In this document: piece after piece, positions 6,123 through 13,519 of the stretch
Numbering within the stretch: the first letter of the stretch is position 1
Layout of the letters: each line of letters begins with the position of its first letter
Source: an uncultured Bacteroidota bacterium
Lineage (GTDB): Bacteria > Bacteroidota > Bacteroidia > 2-12-FULL-35-15
Direction: 5' to 3'
Length of the DNA stretch: 13,569 nt
NCBI GenBank assembly: GCA_903833025.1
Contig: CAILDT010000865.1
Location: forward strand, 1-13,569
The notes under the pieces: model-generated
The model's input: only the letters and a program-made list of their open reading frames with translations
What the model was told of the DNA's origin: nothing
Database searches by the model: none
Position numbers and translations under genes: made by a program

Positions 6123-7541
6123 ATGAAAAGAACAAAAATAGTAGCAACACTTGGTCCAGCATCCACTTCTATGGACGTGTTGGAACATATGATAAACGCA
6201 GGCGTTAACGTATGTAGAATAAATTTTTCGCACGGAGCGTATGACAATGTGTTAACACAAATAAATAATGTGCGTGCATTAAATAAAAAATTAAACACAC
6301 ACGTGGCTATCCTCGCCGATTTGCAAGGTCCGAAACTGCGGATAGGCACAGTTGAAAATAATAGTGTGGAATTAATTGTAGGCAAAGAAATAGTGATAAC
6401 CACCAAAGAGTGCATCGGCACTGCCGAACGAGTTTATATTACGTATCCTCAATTTCCGAAAGATGTGAAAGTAGGAGAAAACATTTTGATAGATGATGGA
6501 AAACTATTGTTGAAAGTATTAGAAACAAATGGCGAAGACGAAGTAAAATCGGTAGTTATATACGGCGGAATATTATCTTCAAAAAAAGGAGTGAACTTGC
6601 CAAACACTAAAGTATCGTTGCCTTGCCTTACGGAAAAAGATTTAAAAGATTTAGACTTCGCCTTGGAACATAATGTGGAATGGATTGGATTATCCTTTGT
6701 GCGTTCTGTTTTAGACATTGTTGATTTAAAAGCAATAATCAAAAAGAAAAACAAACACGCCAGAGTAATTGCGAAAATAGAGAAGCCCGAAGCATTAATC
6801 GGGATAGATAACATCATAGATTTGTCGGACGCAATAATGGTTGCCCGTGGCGATTTGGGGGTGGAGCTACCGATGGAGCAAGTGCCGTTAGTACAAAAAA
6901 TGTTGGTACGAAAATGTTTGGCATCCTCCACCCCAATAATTATTGCAACACAAATGATGGAGAGTATGATTACTAATTTTGCGCCCACACGTGCCGAAGT
7001 TAGCGATGTTGCAAATGCTATATTAGACGGTGCTGATGCGGTGATGCTAAGCGGCGAAACATCGGTAGGAAAATATCCGGTGCAAGTAATAGAAGCGATG
7101 ACACGCATAATAAAAAACGTGGAACAAGAGGAAACGATATATTACAAAGAGCACGAACCATACACAAAAAACCAAACATACATTTCCGATTCCATTTGTT
7201 ACAACGCTTGTGTGCTCGCAAAACAGGCAGATGTACGCGCAATAGTTTCGATGACTAATTCTGGCTACACAGCATTTAAATTGGCAAGCCAACGTCCGCA
7301 AGCAAACATTTTTATTTTTACTGATAACGAATCGCTGCTCACAACACTTAATCTTTTGTGGGGTGTACAAGGTTTTTACTATGATAAATACGAAAGCACC
7401 GACCAAACGATTTCGGATATATTAGAAATATTAAAAAAAAAACATTTGGTTGAAATAGATGATTTGGTGATTAACATTGCATCTATGCCAATGAAAGAAA
7501 GAGGCAAAACAAATATGTTGAAGTTGTCGCAGATAAAATAA
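6123..7541 (+). CDS. pyk: Pyruvate kinase
   Basis: Catalyses the last step of glycolysis, phosphoenolpyruvate plus ADP to pyruvate plus ATP, in the cytosol. The 472 residues match single-copy bacterial enzymes. Visible marks are TKIVATLGPAS at the N-terminus, NFSHG near residue 34, and LADLQGPKLRIG near 65. KIEKPE is at 218-223, with the catalytic lysine at the start. MVARGDLGVE begins at 239 (metal and substrate site), TQMMESM at 276-282, and PTRAEVSDVANAILDGADAVMLSGETSVGKYPV follows. The C-terminal domain is complete. The ATG follows an A-rich stretch without a Shine-Dalgarno sequence. It probably shares a transcript with the upstream IPExxxVDY gene and the downstream ArsC-like gene, which starts 9 bp after its stop. 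Confidence 0.97.
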   Translation: MKRTKIVATLGPASTSMDVLEHMINAGVNVCRINFSHGAYDNVLTQINNVRALNKKLNTHVAILADLQGPKLRIGTVENNSVELIVGKEIVITTKECIGTAERVYITYPQFPKDVKVGENILIDDGKLLLKVLETNGEDEVKSVVIYGGILSSKKGVNLPNTKVSLPCLTEKDLKDLDFALEHNVEWIGLSFVRSVLDIVDLKAIIKKKNKHARVIAKIEKPEALIGIDNIIDLSDAIMVARGDLGVELPMEQVPLVQKMLVRKCLASSTPIIIATQMMESMITNFAPTRAEVSDVANAILDGADAVMLSGETSVGKYPVQVIEAMTRIIKNVEQEETIYYKEHEPYTKNQTYISDSICYNACVLAKQADVRAIVSMTNSGYTAFKLASQRPQANIFIFTDNESLLTTLNLLWGVQGFYYDKYESTDQTISDILEILKKKHLVEIDDLVINIASMPMKERGKTNMLKLSQIK

Positions 7542-7550
7542 AATACTTTA

Positions 7551-7901
7551 ATGAAGAAAATATACTACCTAAGCAGTTGCTCCACTTGCGCAAGAATAAT
7601 TACCGAGTTAGGATTAAAAGAAAAAAAGTTTCTATTTCAAGATATAAAAACAGAAAAGATTACTGCCGCACAATTATCAGAAATGAAAAAGATGGCAGGC
7701 AGTTACGAAGCTTTATTTAGCCGAGTAGCATTGAAGTATCGCGCATTGGATTTAGATAAAAAGAAACTTACTGAAGACGATTACAAAAATTATATCCTCG
7801 AAGAATACACTTTCCTAAAACGACCAGTTATTATTGTTGGCAATAAAATATTTGTTGGGAACGCTAAGAGTAATATTGCTTTAGTTAAAGCGGAGATATA
7901 A
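7551..7901 (+). CDS. ArsC/Spx-family thioredoxin-fold protein
   Basis: A 116-residue cytosolic protein of the ArsC/Spx/YffB family. It begins with KIYYLSSCSTCARI, with a CxxC pair at residues 10 and 13 at the tip of the first helix. It ends with FLKRPVIIVGNKIFVGN, where the family's conserved Arg-Pro turn lies. Members include glutaredoxin-dependent arsenate reductases and redox-sensing transcription regulators; the sequence alone does not decide. No other arsenic resistance gene is nearby, so an arsenate role is unsupported by context. It lies 9 bp downstream of pyk and is probably in the same operon. An 80-bp palindromic repeat begins eight bases after its stop. Confidence 0.8.
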   Translation: MKKIYYLSSCSTCARIITELGLKEKKFLFQDIKTEKITAAQLSEMKKMAGSYEALFSRVALKYRALDLDKKKLTEDDYKNYILEEYTFLKRPVIIVGNKIFVGNAKSNIALVKAEI

Positions 7902-7909
7902 ACAAAGTA

Positions 7910-7989
7910 CGTCATTGCGAGTCCTGCTTTTCGCAGGACGAAGCAATCTCTAACTTTGGAGATTGCTTCGCGAAAAGCTCGCAATGACG
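7910..7989. repeat. 80-bp palindromic repeat, full copy
   Basis: The element is bounded by perfect 12-bp inverted ends, CGTCATTGCGAG (7910-7921) and CTCGCAATGACG (7978-7989). Inside are two hairpins: GTCCTGC/GCAGGAC (7921-7927 with 7933-7939, loop TTTTC) and CGAAGCAATCTC/GAGATTGCTTCG (7939-7950 with 7959-7970, loop of eight). It would fold into a branched cruciform. The type resembles small dispersed palindromic repeats common in Bacteroidota intergenic regions. A half copy occurs at 8305-8344. Confidence 0.9.
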
Positions 7990-7999
7990 AAACAAAAAA

Positions 8000-8299
8000 A
8001 TGAAACGGGGAGGAGCTATTTATATTATAACAAATAAAAACAATACAACTTTATACACAGGTGTTACAAGTGATTTGCGAAAAAGAATTTGGGAGCATAA
8101 AAACAAAATCTATCCTAATTCTTTTTCAGCAAAATATAATTTAGACAAACTGGTTTATTATGAAGCATTCAATAATATTGAAGACGCAATTGCAAGGGAG
8201 AAACAAATAAAAGGCGGGTCGAGAATAAAAAAAGAAAAATTAATAAAGGATTTTAATCCTAATTGGAAAGAGTTATATGATGAGCTTTATCCAGAATAA
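8000..8299 (+). CDS. GIY-YIG domain endonuclease-like protein
   Basis: A 99-residue protein made of a single GIY-YIG nuclease domain. The GIY element is GAIYII (5-10), the YIG element is LYTGVTSDLRKR (18-29) with Tyr8, Tyr19, Gly21 and Arg27 in place. His33 follows, and the probable metal-binding glutamate is Glu67 in IAREKQIKGGSR. It has no DNA-binding or interaction domain, as is usual for this short stand-alone group, whose biological role is unsettled. The ATG lies ten bases after a full palindromic repeat, and the stop lies five bases before a half copy in the same orientation. The gene thus sits between direct repeats, interrupting what would otherwise be two adjacent housekeeping units. 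Transfer or repeat-linked mobility is plausible but inferred. Confidence 0.88.
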   Translation: MKRGGAIYIITNKNNTTLYTGVTSDLRKRIWEHKNKIYPNSFSAKYNLDKLVYYEAFNNIEDAIAREKQIKGGSRIKKEKLIKDFNPNWKELYDELYPE

Positions 8300-8304
8300 T
8301 AAAC

Positions 8305-8344
8305 AGATTGCTTCGTTCCGCGAAAAGCGGAACTCGCAATGACG
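8305..8344. repeat. Palindromic repeat, right half copy
   Basis: This 40-bp stretch shares AGATTGCTTCG (8305-8315) and CTCGCAATGACG (8333-8344) with the right half of 7910-7989. The sequence AAACAA follows in both copies. Between the shared blocks it has its own hairpin, TTCCGC/GCGGAA around GAAAA (8316-8332). The left half of the element is absent. It lies between the GIY-YIG stop and the EamA start. Confidence 0.85.
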
Positions 8345-8352
8345 AAACAAGT

Positions 8353-9249
8353 ATGAGCAAATCCCTTCAAGCGCACTTAGCATTATTAGTTGTAAACCTC
8401 CTTTACGGAGCAAATTACTCTATCGCTAAAGAGGTGATGCCTGCTTATGTGCAACCATTTGCTTTTGTGCTGATGCGTGTTGGCGGTGCGCTTATATTAT
8501 TCTGGATTGTTAGTGCCATCTTCATCAAAGAAAAGATTGACAAAAAAGATTTACCACGTATGGCTTTACTTGCGGTATGTGGCGTAGCTTGCAATCAATT
8601 ACTTTTTCTAAAAGGATTAAGTTTAACCACACCCATCAACGCATCAATCATAATGATTTCAAATCCTATTATTGTTTTATTGATTGCTGCTTTCTTTTTA
8701 AAAGAGAAAATATCATTCAGCAAGATATTCGGGATTGCCTTTGGAATAGCAGGCGCATCAATAATGTTATTATATAATAAAAACTTTTCTTTCGGCTCCG
8801 AAACCATCACGGGCGATTTAATGATTCTCTTTAACTCCATTTCCTGGGCGTGTTACGTAGTGCTTGTAAAACCGTTGATGAAAAAGTACAACACCTTTAC
8901 TATTGTTAAATGGGTATTCCTGTTCGGGTTTATTTATGTACTTCCATTTGGCTATAATCAATTTACACAGATAAGCTGGGCAACAATGCCGGCATCTGTT
9001 TGGCGAGATGTTATCTTTGTAGTGCTTGGCGTTACCTTTATTGCTTATGTGTTAAACACGTATGCTTTGCGCGCATTGAGTCCTTCTGTAGTAAGTATAT
9101 ATATTTATCTTCAACCATTCTTCGCATCACTTATCGCTATTTATTATTATAAAAACGATATGCTCGATTTGCGCAAGATAACCGCCGGGGTGCTTATTGT
9201 TTTTGGGGTGTATCTGGTGAGTCAACCATTTGCGAAATCAAAAAAGTAA
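8353..9249 (+). CDS. EamA-family transporter (DMT superfamily)
   Basis: An inner-membrane protein of the drug/metabolite transporter superfamily. With the ATG at 8353 it has 298 residues and about ten hydrophobic segments arranged as two EamA repeats. The first begins with LALLVVNLLYGANYSIAK, the second near GDLMILFNSISWACYVVLVK. The substrate cannot be predicted; relatives export amino acids, metabolites or drugs. A longer frame opens at a TTG at 8308 but its first 15 residues (MLRSAKSGTRNDETS) are translation of the palindromic repeat, so I reject that start. The gene has no recognisable promoter of its own, and the upstream repeat may have replaced it. Confidence 0.9.
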   Translation: MSKSLQAHLALLVVNLLYGANYSIAKEVMPAYVQPFAFVLMRVGGALILFWIVSAIFIKEKIDKKDLPRMALLAVCGVACNQLLFLKGLSLTTPINASIIMISNPIIVLLIAAFFLKEKISFSKIFGIAFGIAGASIMLLYNKNFSFGSETITGDLMILFNSISWACYVVLVKPLMKKYNTFTIVKWVFLFGFIYVLPFGYNQFTQISWATMPASVWRDVIFVVLGVTFIAYVLNTYALRALSPSVVSIYIYLQPFFASLIAIYYYKNDMLDLRKITAGVLIVFGVYLVSQPFAKSKK

Positions 9250-9293
9250 ACGTTTGTTATTCCTTCCAATGTATTCTCATATATAGAAAGTAG

Positions 9294-9301
9294 TATATTT
9301 G
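9294..9301 (+). promoter_or_regulatory. Bacteroidota-type -7 box for yicC-gmk
   Basis: TATATTTG matches TAnnTTTG and lies 21 bases before the yicC ATG at 9323. The leader that follows is AT-rich. No TTTG is present at the usual -33 spacing. Confidence 0.55.
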
Positions 9302-9322
9302 TTTTCAAATAAAAGGTAATTT

Positions 9323-10198
9323 ATGATTAAATCAATGACAGGGTTTGGGAAAGCCACTAACGAATTTTCCTCCAAAAAGATAACTGTGGAAGTGCGCTCG
9401 TTAAACAGCAAACAACTGGATTTAAATCTTCGTATGCCGTATTCTTACAAAGAAAAAGAACTGGAATTACGTGCCGAAATATCAAAGCAAATTGAACGTG
9501 GCAAGGTAGATATATCTATCTACACCGAATCTTTACAAGAAACATTACCAATAGCGATTAACAAAACATTAGCTAAAACTTATTATAAAGAATTAAAATC
9601 TTTATCAGAAGAACTCAACGAAACCAATACTGATTTGTTAGCATTAACAATGAAAATGCCTGATGTATTAAAAGCAGAAAGAGAAATAGTAGAACTCGAT
9701 TTAGAAGAGTGGAAGATGGTAAAAGCAACAGTTGACAAAGCAATTGAAGCGTTCCAAAAGTTTAGAGATGATGAAGGCAAAACATTATCTAATGAATTTA
9801 CAACCAGAATAAACATCATCAACAAACTACTATCCGAAATAATTTCTATTGACGCAGCACGTGTAGATAACATCCGCACGCGTATTAAAAACAACATAGC
9901 AGATGTAATTGAAAAAGAAAAGATAGACGCAAATCGTTTCGAACAAGAGCTAATTTATTACATCGAGAAGTTAGATATTACAGAAGAAAAACTAAGATTA
10001 AAAACACACCTCGATTATTTTATAGAAGCAATGAAAGAACTTGGTAGCGGACGAAAGCTTGGTTTCATCTCACAAGAAATAGGTAGAGAAATAAATACGA
10101 TTGGCTCTAAAGCAAACGATTCTTCGATGCAAAAATTAGTAGTGCAAATGAAAGATGAATTAGAAAAAATAAAAGAACAACTACTTAACGTATTATAA
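9323..10198 (+). CDS. yicC: YicC family endoribonuclease
   Basis: A cytosolic protein of 291 residues, close to the usual family length of about 290. The N-terminus MIKSMTGFGKA and the block VEVRSLNSKQLDLNLRMP are diagnostic of the YicC-like N-terminal domain. The C-terminal domain ends with GFISQEIGREINTIGSKAND, the hallmark of DUF1732. The E. coli member is an RNA-cleaving enzyme; the role in Bacteroidota is not established. The middle is acidic and helical. Its stop codon abuts the gmk start, which indicates translational coupling, and the yicC-gmk order is common in bacteria. A -7 box precedes it at 9294-9301. Confidence 0.93.
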   Translation: MIKSMTGFGKATNEFSSKKITVEVRSLNSKQLDLNLRMPYSYKEKELELRAEISKQIERGKVDISIYTESLQETLPIAINKTLAKTYYKELKSLSEELNETNTDLLALTMKMPDVLKAEREIVELDLEEWKMVKATVDKAIEAFQKFRDDEGKTLSNEFTTRINIINKLLSEIISIDAARVDNIRTRIKNNIADVIEKEKIDANRFEQELIYYIEKLDITEEKLRLKTHLDYFIEAMKELGSGRKLGFISQEIGREINTIGSKANDSSMQKLVVQMKDELEKIKEQLLNVL

Positions 10199-10762
10199 TT
10201 GAAAGGCAAAGTAATCATATTTTCAGCACCATCAGGCGCAGGTAAAACAACTATTGTACATCACTTATTAAAAGAGTTTCCGCAATTAGAGTTTTCTGTA
10301 TCTGCTTGTAGTCGCCCGATGCGGAAGGGCGAAACCAATGGCGTAGATTATTATTTCATCTCCGTAGAAGAATTTAAAAACAAGATTGCCAACAACGAAT
10401 TTGCCGAATACGAAGAGGTATATAAAGATAATTATTACGGAACGTTAAAATCAGAAATAGAACGCATCTGGAAAAAAGGAAAACACATCATCTTTGATAT
10501 GGATGTAATGGGTGGTTTAAATTTACGCTTACAATTTGGAGATAATGCACTCGCCATTTTTGTAATGCCTCCATCAGTCGAACATCTTGAAAGCAGACTA
10601 AAATCAAGGGAAACAGAAACCTCCGAAAGCATAGCAAGAAGAATAGGAAAAGCGGCACAAGAAATAAAAAAGGCAGAACTGTTCGATAAAATAATATTGA
10701 ACGACAATCTCGAAACCGCATTAAAAGAAGCGGAACAAGTAGTAAAACAATTTTTAGAATAA
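10199..10762 (+). CDS. gmk: Guanylate kinase
   Basis: Phosphorylates GMP to GDP with ATP in the cytosol, an essential step of guanine nucleotide synthesis. The 187 residues match a complete enzyme. The P-loop APSGAGKT lies at 10-17. The GMP-binding region is SACSRPMRKGETNGVDYYF (35-53), followed by EFAEYEEVYKDNYYGT. A lid segment RRIGKAAQEI is in the C-terminal third. The start is a TTG directly after the yicC stop with no spacer. I accept it because MKGKVIIFSAPSGAGKT is the normal N-terminus and no ATG lies nearby. The family order often continues to nadD, but here a repeat and an ACMSD gene follow. Confidence 0.95.
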   Translation: MKGKVIIFSAPSGAGKTTIVHHLLKEFPQLEFSVSACSRPMRKGETNGVDYYFISVEEFKNKIANNEFAEYEEVYKDNYYGTLKSEIERIWKKGKHIIFDMDVMGGLNLRLQFGDNALAIFVMPPSVEHLESRLKSRETETSESIARRIGKAAQEIKKAELFDKIILNDNLETALKEAEQVVKQFLE

Positions 10763-10780
10763 CATCGTTACACCTTGGCA

Positions 10781-10820
10781 CCCCTCTCCTTTTTTCAAGG
10801 AGAGGGGCTGGGGGTGAGGT
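10781..10820. repeat. GC-rich dispersed palindromic repeat
   Basis: CCCCTCTCCTT (10781-10791) and AAGGAGAGGGG (10797-10807) form a perfect 11-bp stem with loop TTTTC, followed by CTGGGGGTGAGGT. The right arm recurs at 6-24. The stem lies 18 bases after the gmk stop and could also slow transcription, though no T-tract follows. Translation of this repeat gives a spurious N-terminal extension to the next gene. Confidence 0.8.
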
Positions 10821-10852
10821 TTAGGAACAAGAACTTTTATATTAATATCTTT

Positions 10853-11875
10853 ATGAACAACCACCTAACCATAGACATACACACCCACATCCTACCCGAA
10901 AACATTCCTGATTGGAAAGAAAAGTTTGGCTACGGAGGATTCATAAAATTAGAGCACCACCAGCCGTGTTGCGCCAAAATGCTGAAAGACGACGGACATT
11001 TTTTCAGAGAAATAGAAAGTAATTGTTGGGATGCAGAGAAACGAATAGAGGAATGTAACCATCATAATGTACACGTACAGGTGCTATCCACAGTGCCTGT
11101 AATGTTTAATTACTGGGCAAAGCCGAACGATTGTTTAGAGATGTCGATGTTTTTGAACGACCATATTGCTGATATAGTAAAGCGTTTCCCAAAACGATTT
11201 GTGGGTTTAGGCACCATCCCACTGCAAGCTCCCGACCTCGCCGTTAAAGAGTTAGAGCGATGTATGAAGATTGGTTTGCGTGGCGTACAAATTGGCTCTC
11301 ACGTTATAAACGATTGGAATCTGGGCTCACCCGCACTGTTTCCTATCTTCGAAAAAGCAGCACAACTTGGTGCGGCAGTTTTTGTTCATCCTTGGCAAAT
11401 GATGGGAGAAGAGCATATTCAGAGGTATTGGCTGCCTTGGTTAGTAGGTATGCCAGCAGAAACTACACGCGCCATTTGTTCATTAATATTTGGTGGCGTG
11501 TTCGAAAAGCTACCTAACCTTAAAGTCGCCTTTGCACACGGCGGCGGCAGTTTCCCTGCTACCATAGGCAGGATAGAGCACGGTTTCCATTGCCGCCCCG
11601 ACCTGGTAGCGATACATAACAATAAAAACCCACGTGATTATATTGGTAAGTTTTGGATTGATAGCTTGGTACACGATCCATTAATGCTCGACTTTATAGT
11701 GAAAATGTTTGGCGCATCAAAGGTGGCGCTCGGCTCCGATTACCCCTTCCCATTAGGCGAAAATGAACCCGGACAACTTATAAAATCAATGCCCTTTGAT
11801 AATAAAACAAAAGAACTTTTATTAAGCGGAGCAGCTTTAGAATGGCTGGGGATGACAAAAGAAATGTTTTTGTAG
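10853..11875 (+). CDS. 2-amino-3-carboxymuconate-6-semialdehyde decarboxylase (ACMSD)
   Basis: An amidohydrolase-superfamily, metal-dependent decarboxylase that converts ACMS, an intermediate of tryptophan degradation by the kynurenine pathway, to aminomuconate semialdehyde and so diverts it from quinolinate and NAD. From the ATG at 10853 it has 340 residues, normal for ACMSD. The active site is complete: His10 and His12 (DIHTH), His179 (FVHPW), His229 (FAHGGG) and Asp296 (GSDYPFP). Arg52 and Arg240 match the substrate-binding arginines. The blocks VLSTVPVMFNYWAKP and WLPWLVGMPAETT are also typical. The frame extends upstream to a TTG at 10775, but those 26 residues come from the GC-rich repeat and the leader, so I reject it. 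No other kynurenine-pathway gene is in the window; a related decarboxylase activity cannot be excluded. Confidence 0.9.
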   Translation: MNNHLTIDIHTHILPENIPDWKEKFGYGGFIKLEHHQPCCAKMLKDDGHFFREIESNCWDAEKRIEECNHHNVHVQVLSTVPVMFNYWAKPNDCLEMSMFLNDHIADIVKRFPKRFVGLGTIPLQAPDLAVKELERCMKIGLRGVQIGSHVINDWNLGSPALFPIFEKAAQLGAAVFVHPWQMMGEEHIQRYWLPWLVGMPAETTRAICSLIFGGVFEKLPNLKVAFAHGGGSFPATIGRIEHGFHCRPDLVAIHNNKNPRDYIGKFWIDSLVHDPLMLDFIVKMFGASKVALGSDYPFPLGENEPGQLIKSMPFDNKTKELLLSGAALEWLGMTKEMFL

Positions 11876-11914
11876 TACTGAATATGAAATTCATACAACT
11901 ATAAAACATAGTTT

Positions 11915-11931
11915 TTAAAGCAGAACTTTAA
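11915..11931. terminator. Weak hairpin between convergent genes
   Basis: TTAAAG (11915-11920) pairs with CTTTAA (11926-11931) around CAGAA, with flanking A/T runs. It overlaps the stop codon of the minus-strand gene and lies in the 52-bp convergent gap. It is short and AT-rich, so only a possible bidirectional terminator. Confidence 0.25.
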
Positions 11932-13490
11932 TCATCCCCTTGTATTTCCTCATTAATAATAATTATCGAAGAATCGTTTTTTAAATAATCAGGAAGTTCG
12001 TCAGCCTTTTTTAATTTGAATAAGGCAATTGTCCTGCCTTTGCTTTTCAAATCATCATATTGTTCTTTTGTTGGTATGAAATTATAGGCAGGTAGTCCAG
12101 TATAAAACATTGCCTCTATATAATGCCTACCCAATACATTAAAAATTACAGATTTTTTTGGAAGGTTTAAGGATTTGAAAACTTCCTTATTGTGTTTAAG
12201 CATAGCAGTCCAAACATTATCTTTTTTCCAGGTAGTATGCTTTTCCTGTAAAAGTTCTATATCAAATCTAAAAAGAATTACAGCAAATATAGATAAAAAG
12301 AAAATGCAATTAAAGACTCGTTTTTTTATTTTTAAGTACTCAACAAAATCCAGCATTTTATCCCATAACGAAGCGAATGAAATAAAAATAATCATTGAAA
12401 CAACTATAGTAAACGAAGGCATTTTGGTAGCGGCTAAGGTGAAAAAAAGATACACCATTAATACCATACCTAATAATGAGTAAAACAATGGTTTTTCTTT
12501 TCCCTTTTTAAACAGAAAATAAAAAGCGGGTACAATTAAAAACAGTGCAATAGCTCCATAAATAATATTTATCATTTCGAAATGATACCAAAAAGACCCT
12601 CTAAACCCTTCTATTGGTGTAAAAAAATGTTCATTGTTATATTTATAAGCACTAGTTGCTTCGGAAGGATACCAAATATATGTTAGGATATGCCAAGGAA
12701 GAACAACTAGTAACGTAATTATTATTGAGGCAAACAAATCTTTATTATGTGAAATTTTATATTTCTTTTGTTGAAGTTTCAATACAAACCAACCAAAATA
12801 TACTAATAGACCCACCATCCACTTACACAAAATTGCCATCCCTGAAAAAAGACCAATTAAGTAAATCCATCTCTTATTACCAGAAAAATAATATTCGATG
12901 AACGACCAAATACTTAAAGAAACATATACCATAAAAGAAACATCGTTTAGGTCAAGCCCTCTGCTGCCACCTATTAATTCTAATATATAAAGCGATGAGA
13001 TAATTAATAAACCTGTTAAATAACCAACCCTTTTATTTATTAATAACATTCCAGAGCGGTAACTAATAAAAACAAAAACTACTCCCAATAGAACACTGGG
13101 TAGCCTCAAAGTAAATTCCGAAATACCAAACAATTTAAAACTTAAAGCAATTTGCCACAAAAACAATGGCTCTTTATGCAACCATATATGATCTCTATCC
13201 CACCTGTCATACGGCATCTTCACAACAGGGTCATCATATAAAGTTGGCATAAGCGGGTGGTGCATTAAATTTTTGCCAACTAAGGCGTGAAATCTCTCGT
13301 CCCAAAGATTTAAAAATGGGTCGAGCAAAGCTCCGAAACAAAAAATACTAAAGGCGGAAAACAGCATAAGCATTAACGCTAAATTATTTTTTCCTTTTAT
13401 ATGAAAAAAGAAACTCGACAATAAGGCAAGTAACGAAACTACTAATAATAGAATTTGGGTATCTGAAAAGTAAGTAGTAAATAGATGCAT
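11928..13490 (-). CDS. Membrane glycosyltransferase of the ArnT/PMT (GT39/GT83-like) superfamily
   Basis: A multi-pass inner-membrane glycosyltransferase that would use a polyprenyl-phosphate-linked sugar on the periplasmic side. The acceptor is unknown. From the ATG at 13490 it has 520 residues. Two N-terminal membrane segments lead to a periplasmic loop with WDE at 63-65, the catalytic acidic position of this fold, then HKEPL at 105-109 (the KPPL-like motif). About ten more membrane helices and a soluble C-terminal domain of about 100 residues follow. A frame opening at 13544 adds 18 residues but starts inside a terminator stem. A TATATTTG -7 box lies 17 bases before the ATG at 13490, which fixes the start. 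It is the only minus-strand gene here. Confidence 0.85.
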   Translation of the reverse strand: MHLFTTYFSDTQILLLVVSLLALLSSFFFHIKGKNNLALMLMLFSAFSIFCFGALLDPFLNLWDERFHALVGKNLMHHPLMPTLYDDPVVKMPYDRWDRDHIWLHKEPLFLWQIALSFKLFGISEFTLRLPSVLLGVVFVFISYRSGMLLINKRVGYLTGLLIISSLYILELIGGSRGLDLNDVSFMVYVSLSIWSFIEYYFSGNKRWIYLIGLFSGMAILCKWMVGLLVYFGWFVLKLQQKKYKISHNKDLFASIIITLLVVLPWHILTYIWYPSEATSAYKYNNEHFFTPIEGFRGSFWYHFEMINIIYGAIALFLIVPAFYFLFKKGKEKPLFYSLLGMVLMVYLFFTLAATKMPSFTIVVSMIIFISFASLWDKMLDFVEYLKIKKRVFNCIFFLSIFAVILFRFDIELLQEKHTTWKKDNVWTAMLKHNKEVFKSLNLPKKSVIFNVLGRHYIEAMFYTGLPAYNFIPTKEQYDDLKSKGRTIALFKLKKADELPDYLKNDSSIIIINEEIQGDD

Positions 13491-13506
13491 CTTTTTCTTT
13501 TGTTGA

Positions 13507-13514
13507 CAAATATA
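13507..13514 (-). promoter_or_regulatory. Bacteroidota-type -7 box for the glycosyltransferase gene
   Basis: On the minus strand this reads TATATTTG, matching TAnnTTTG. A TTTT run (13534-13537) lies 19 bp further upstream, where a TTTG -33 element is expected, a three-of-four match. It sits between the terminator hairpin and the ATG at 13490. Confidence 0.6.
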
Positions 13515-13519
13515 AATAT

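Noticed and set aside
6449..7108. 219-codon minus-strand open frame inside pyk
   Set aside because: It is the antisense shadow of a well-conserved gene; the product resembles no family and the plus-strand frame is certain.
7910..8344. CRISPR array
   Set aside because: There are only one and a half repeat copies, they are long palindromes rather than short repeats with uniform spacers, and a gene fills the interval.
7910..8344. Insertion sequence
   Set aside because: No transposase is present and no target-site duplication is evident; GIY-YIG proteins alone are not known to move as classical IS elements.
10775..10852. TTG start at 10775 for the ACMSD gene
   Set aside because: The extension is mostly translation of the dispersed palindrome, and ACMSD proteins normally begin at the DIHTH segment, which follows the ATG at 10853.
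11083..11091. Single DnaA-box-like TATCCACA
   Set aside because: One imperfect copy inside the ACMSD coding region, with no cluster and no AT-rich unwinding element, does not support an origin at that point.
12175..12483. 102-codon plus-strand open frame within the glycosyltransferase gene
   Set aside because: It is antisense to a clear multi-helix membrane protein gene and has no recognisable product.
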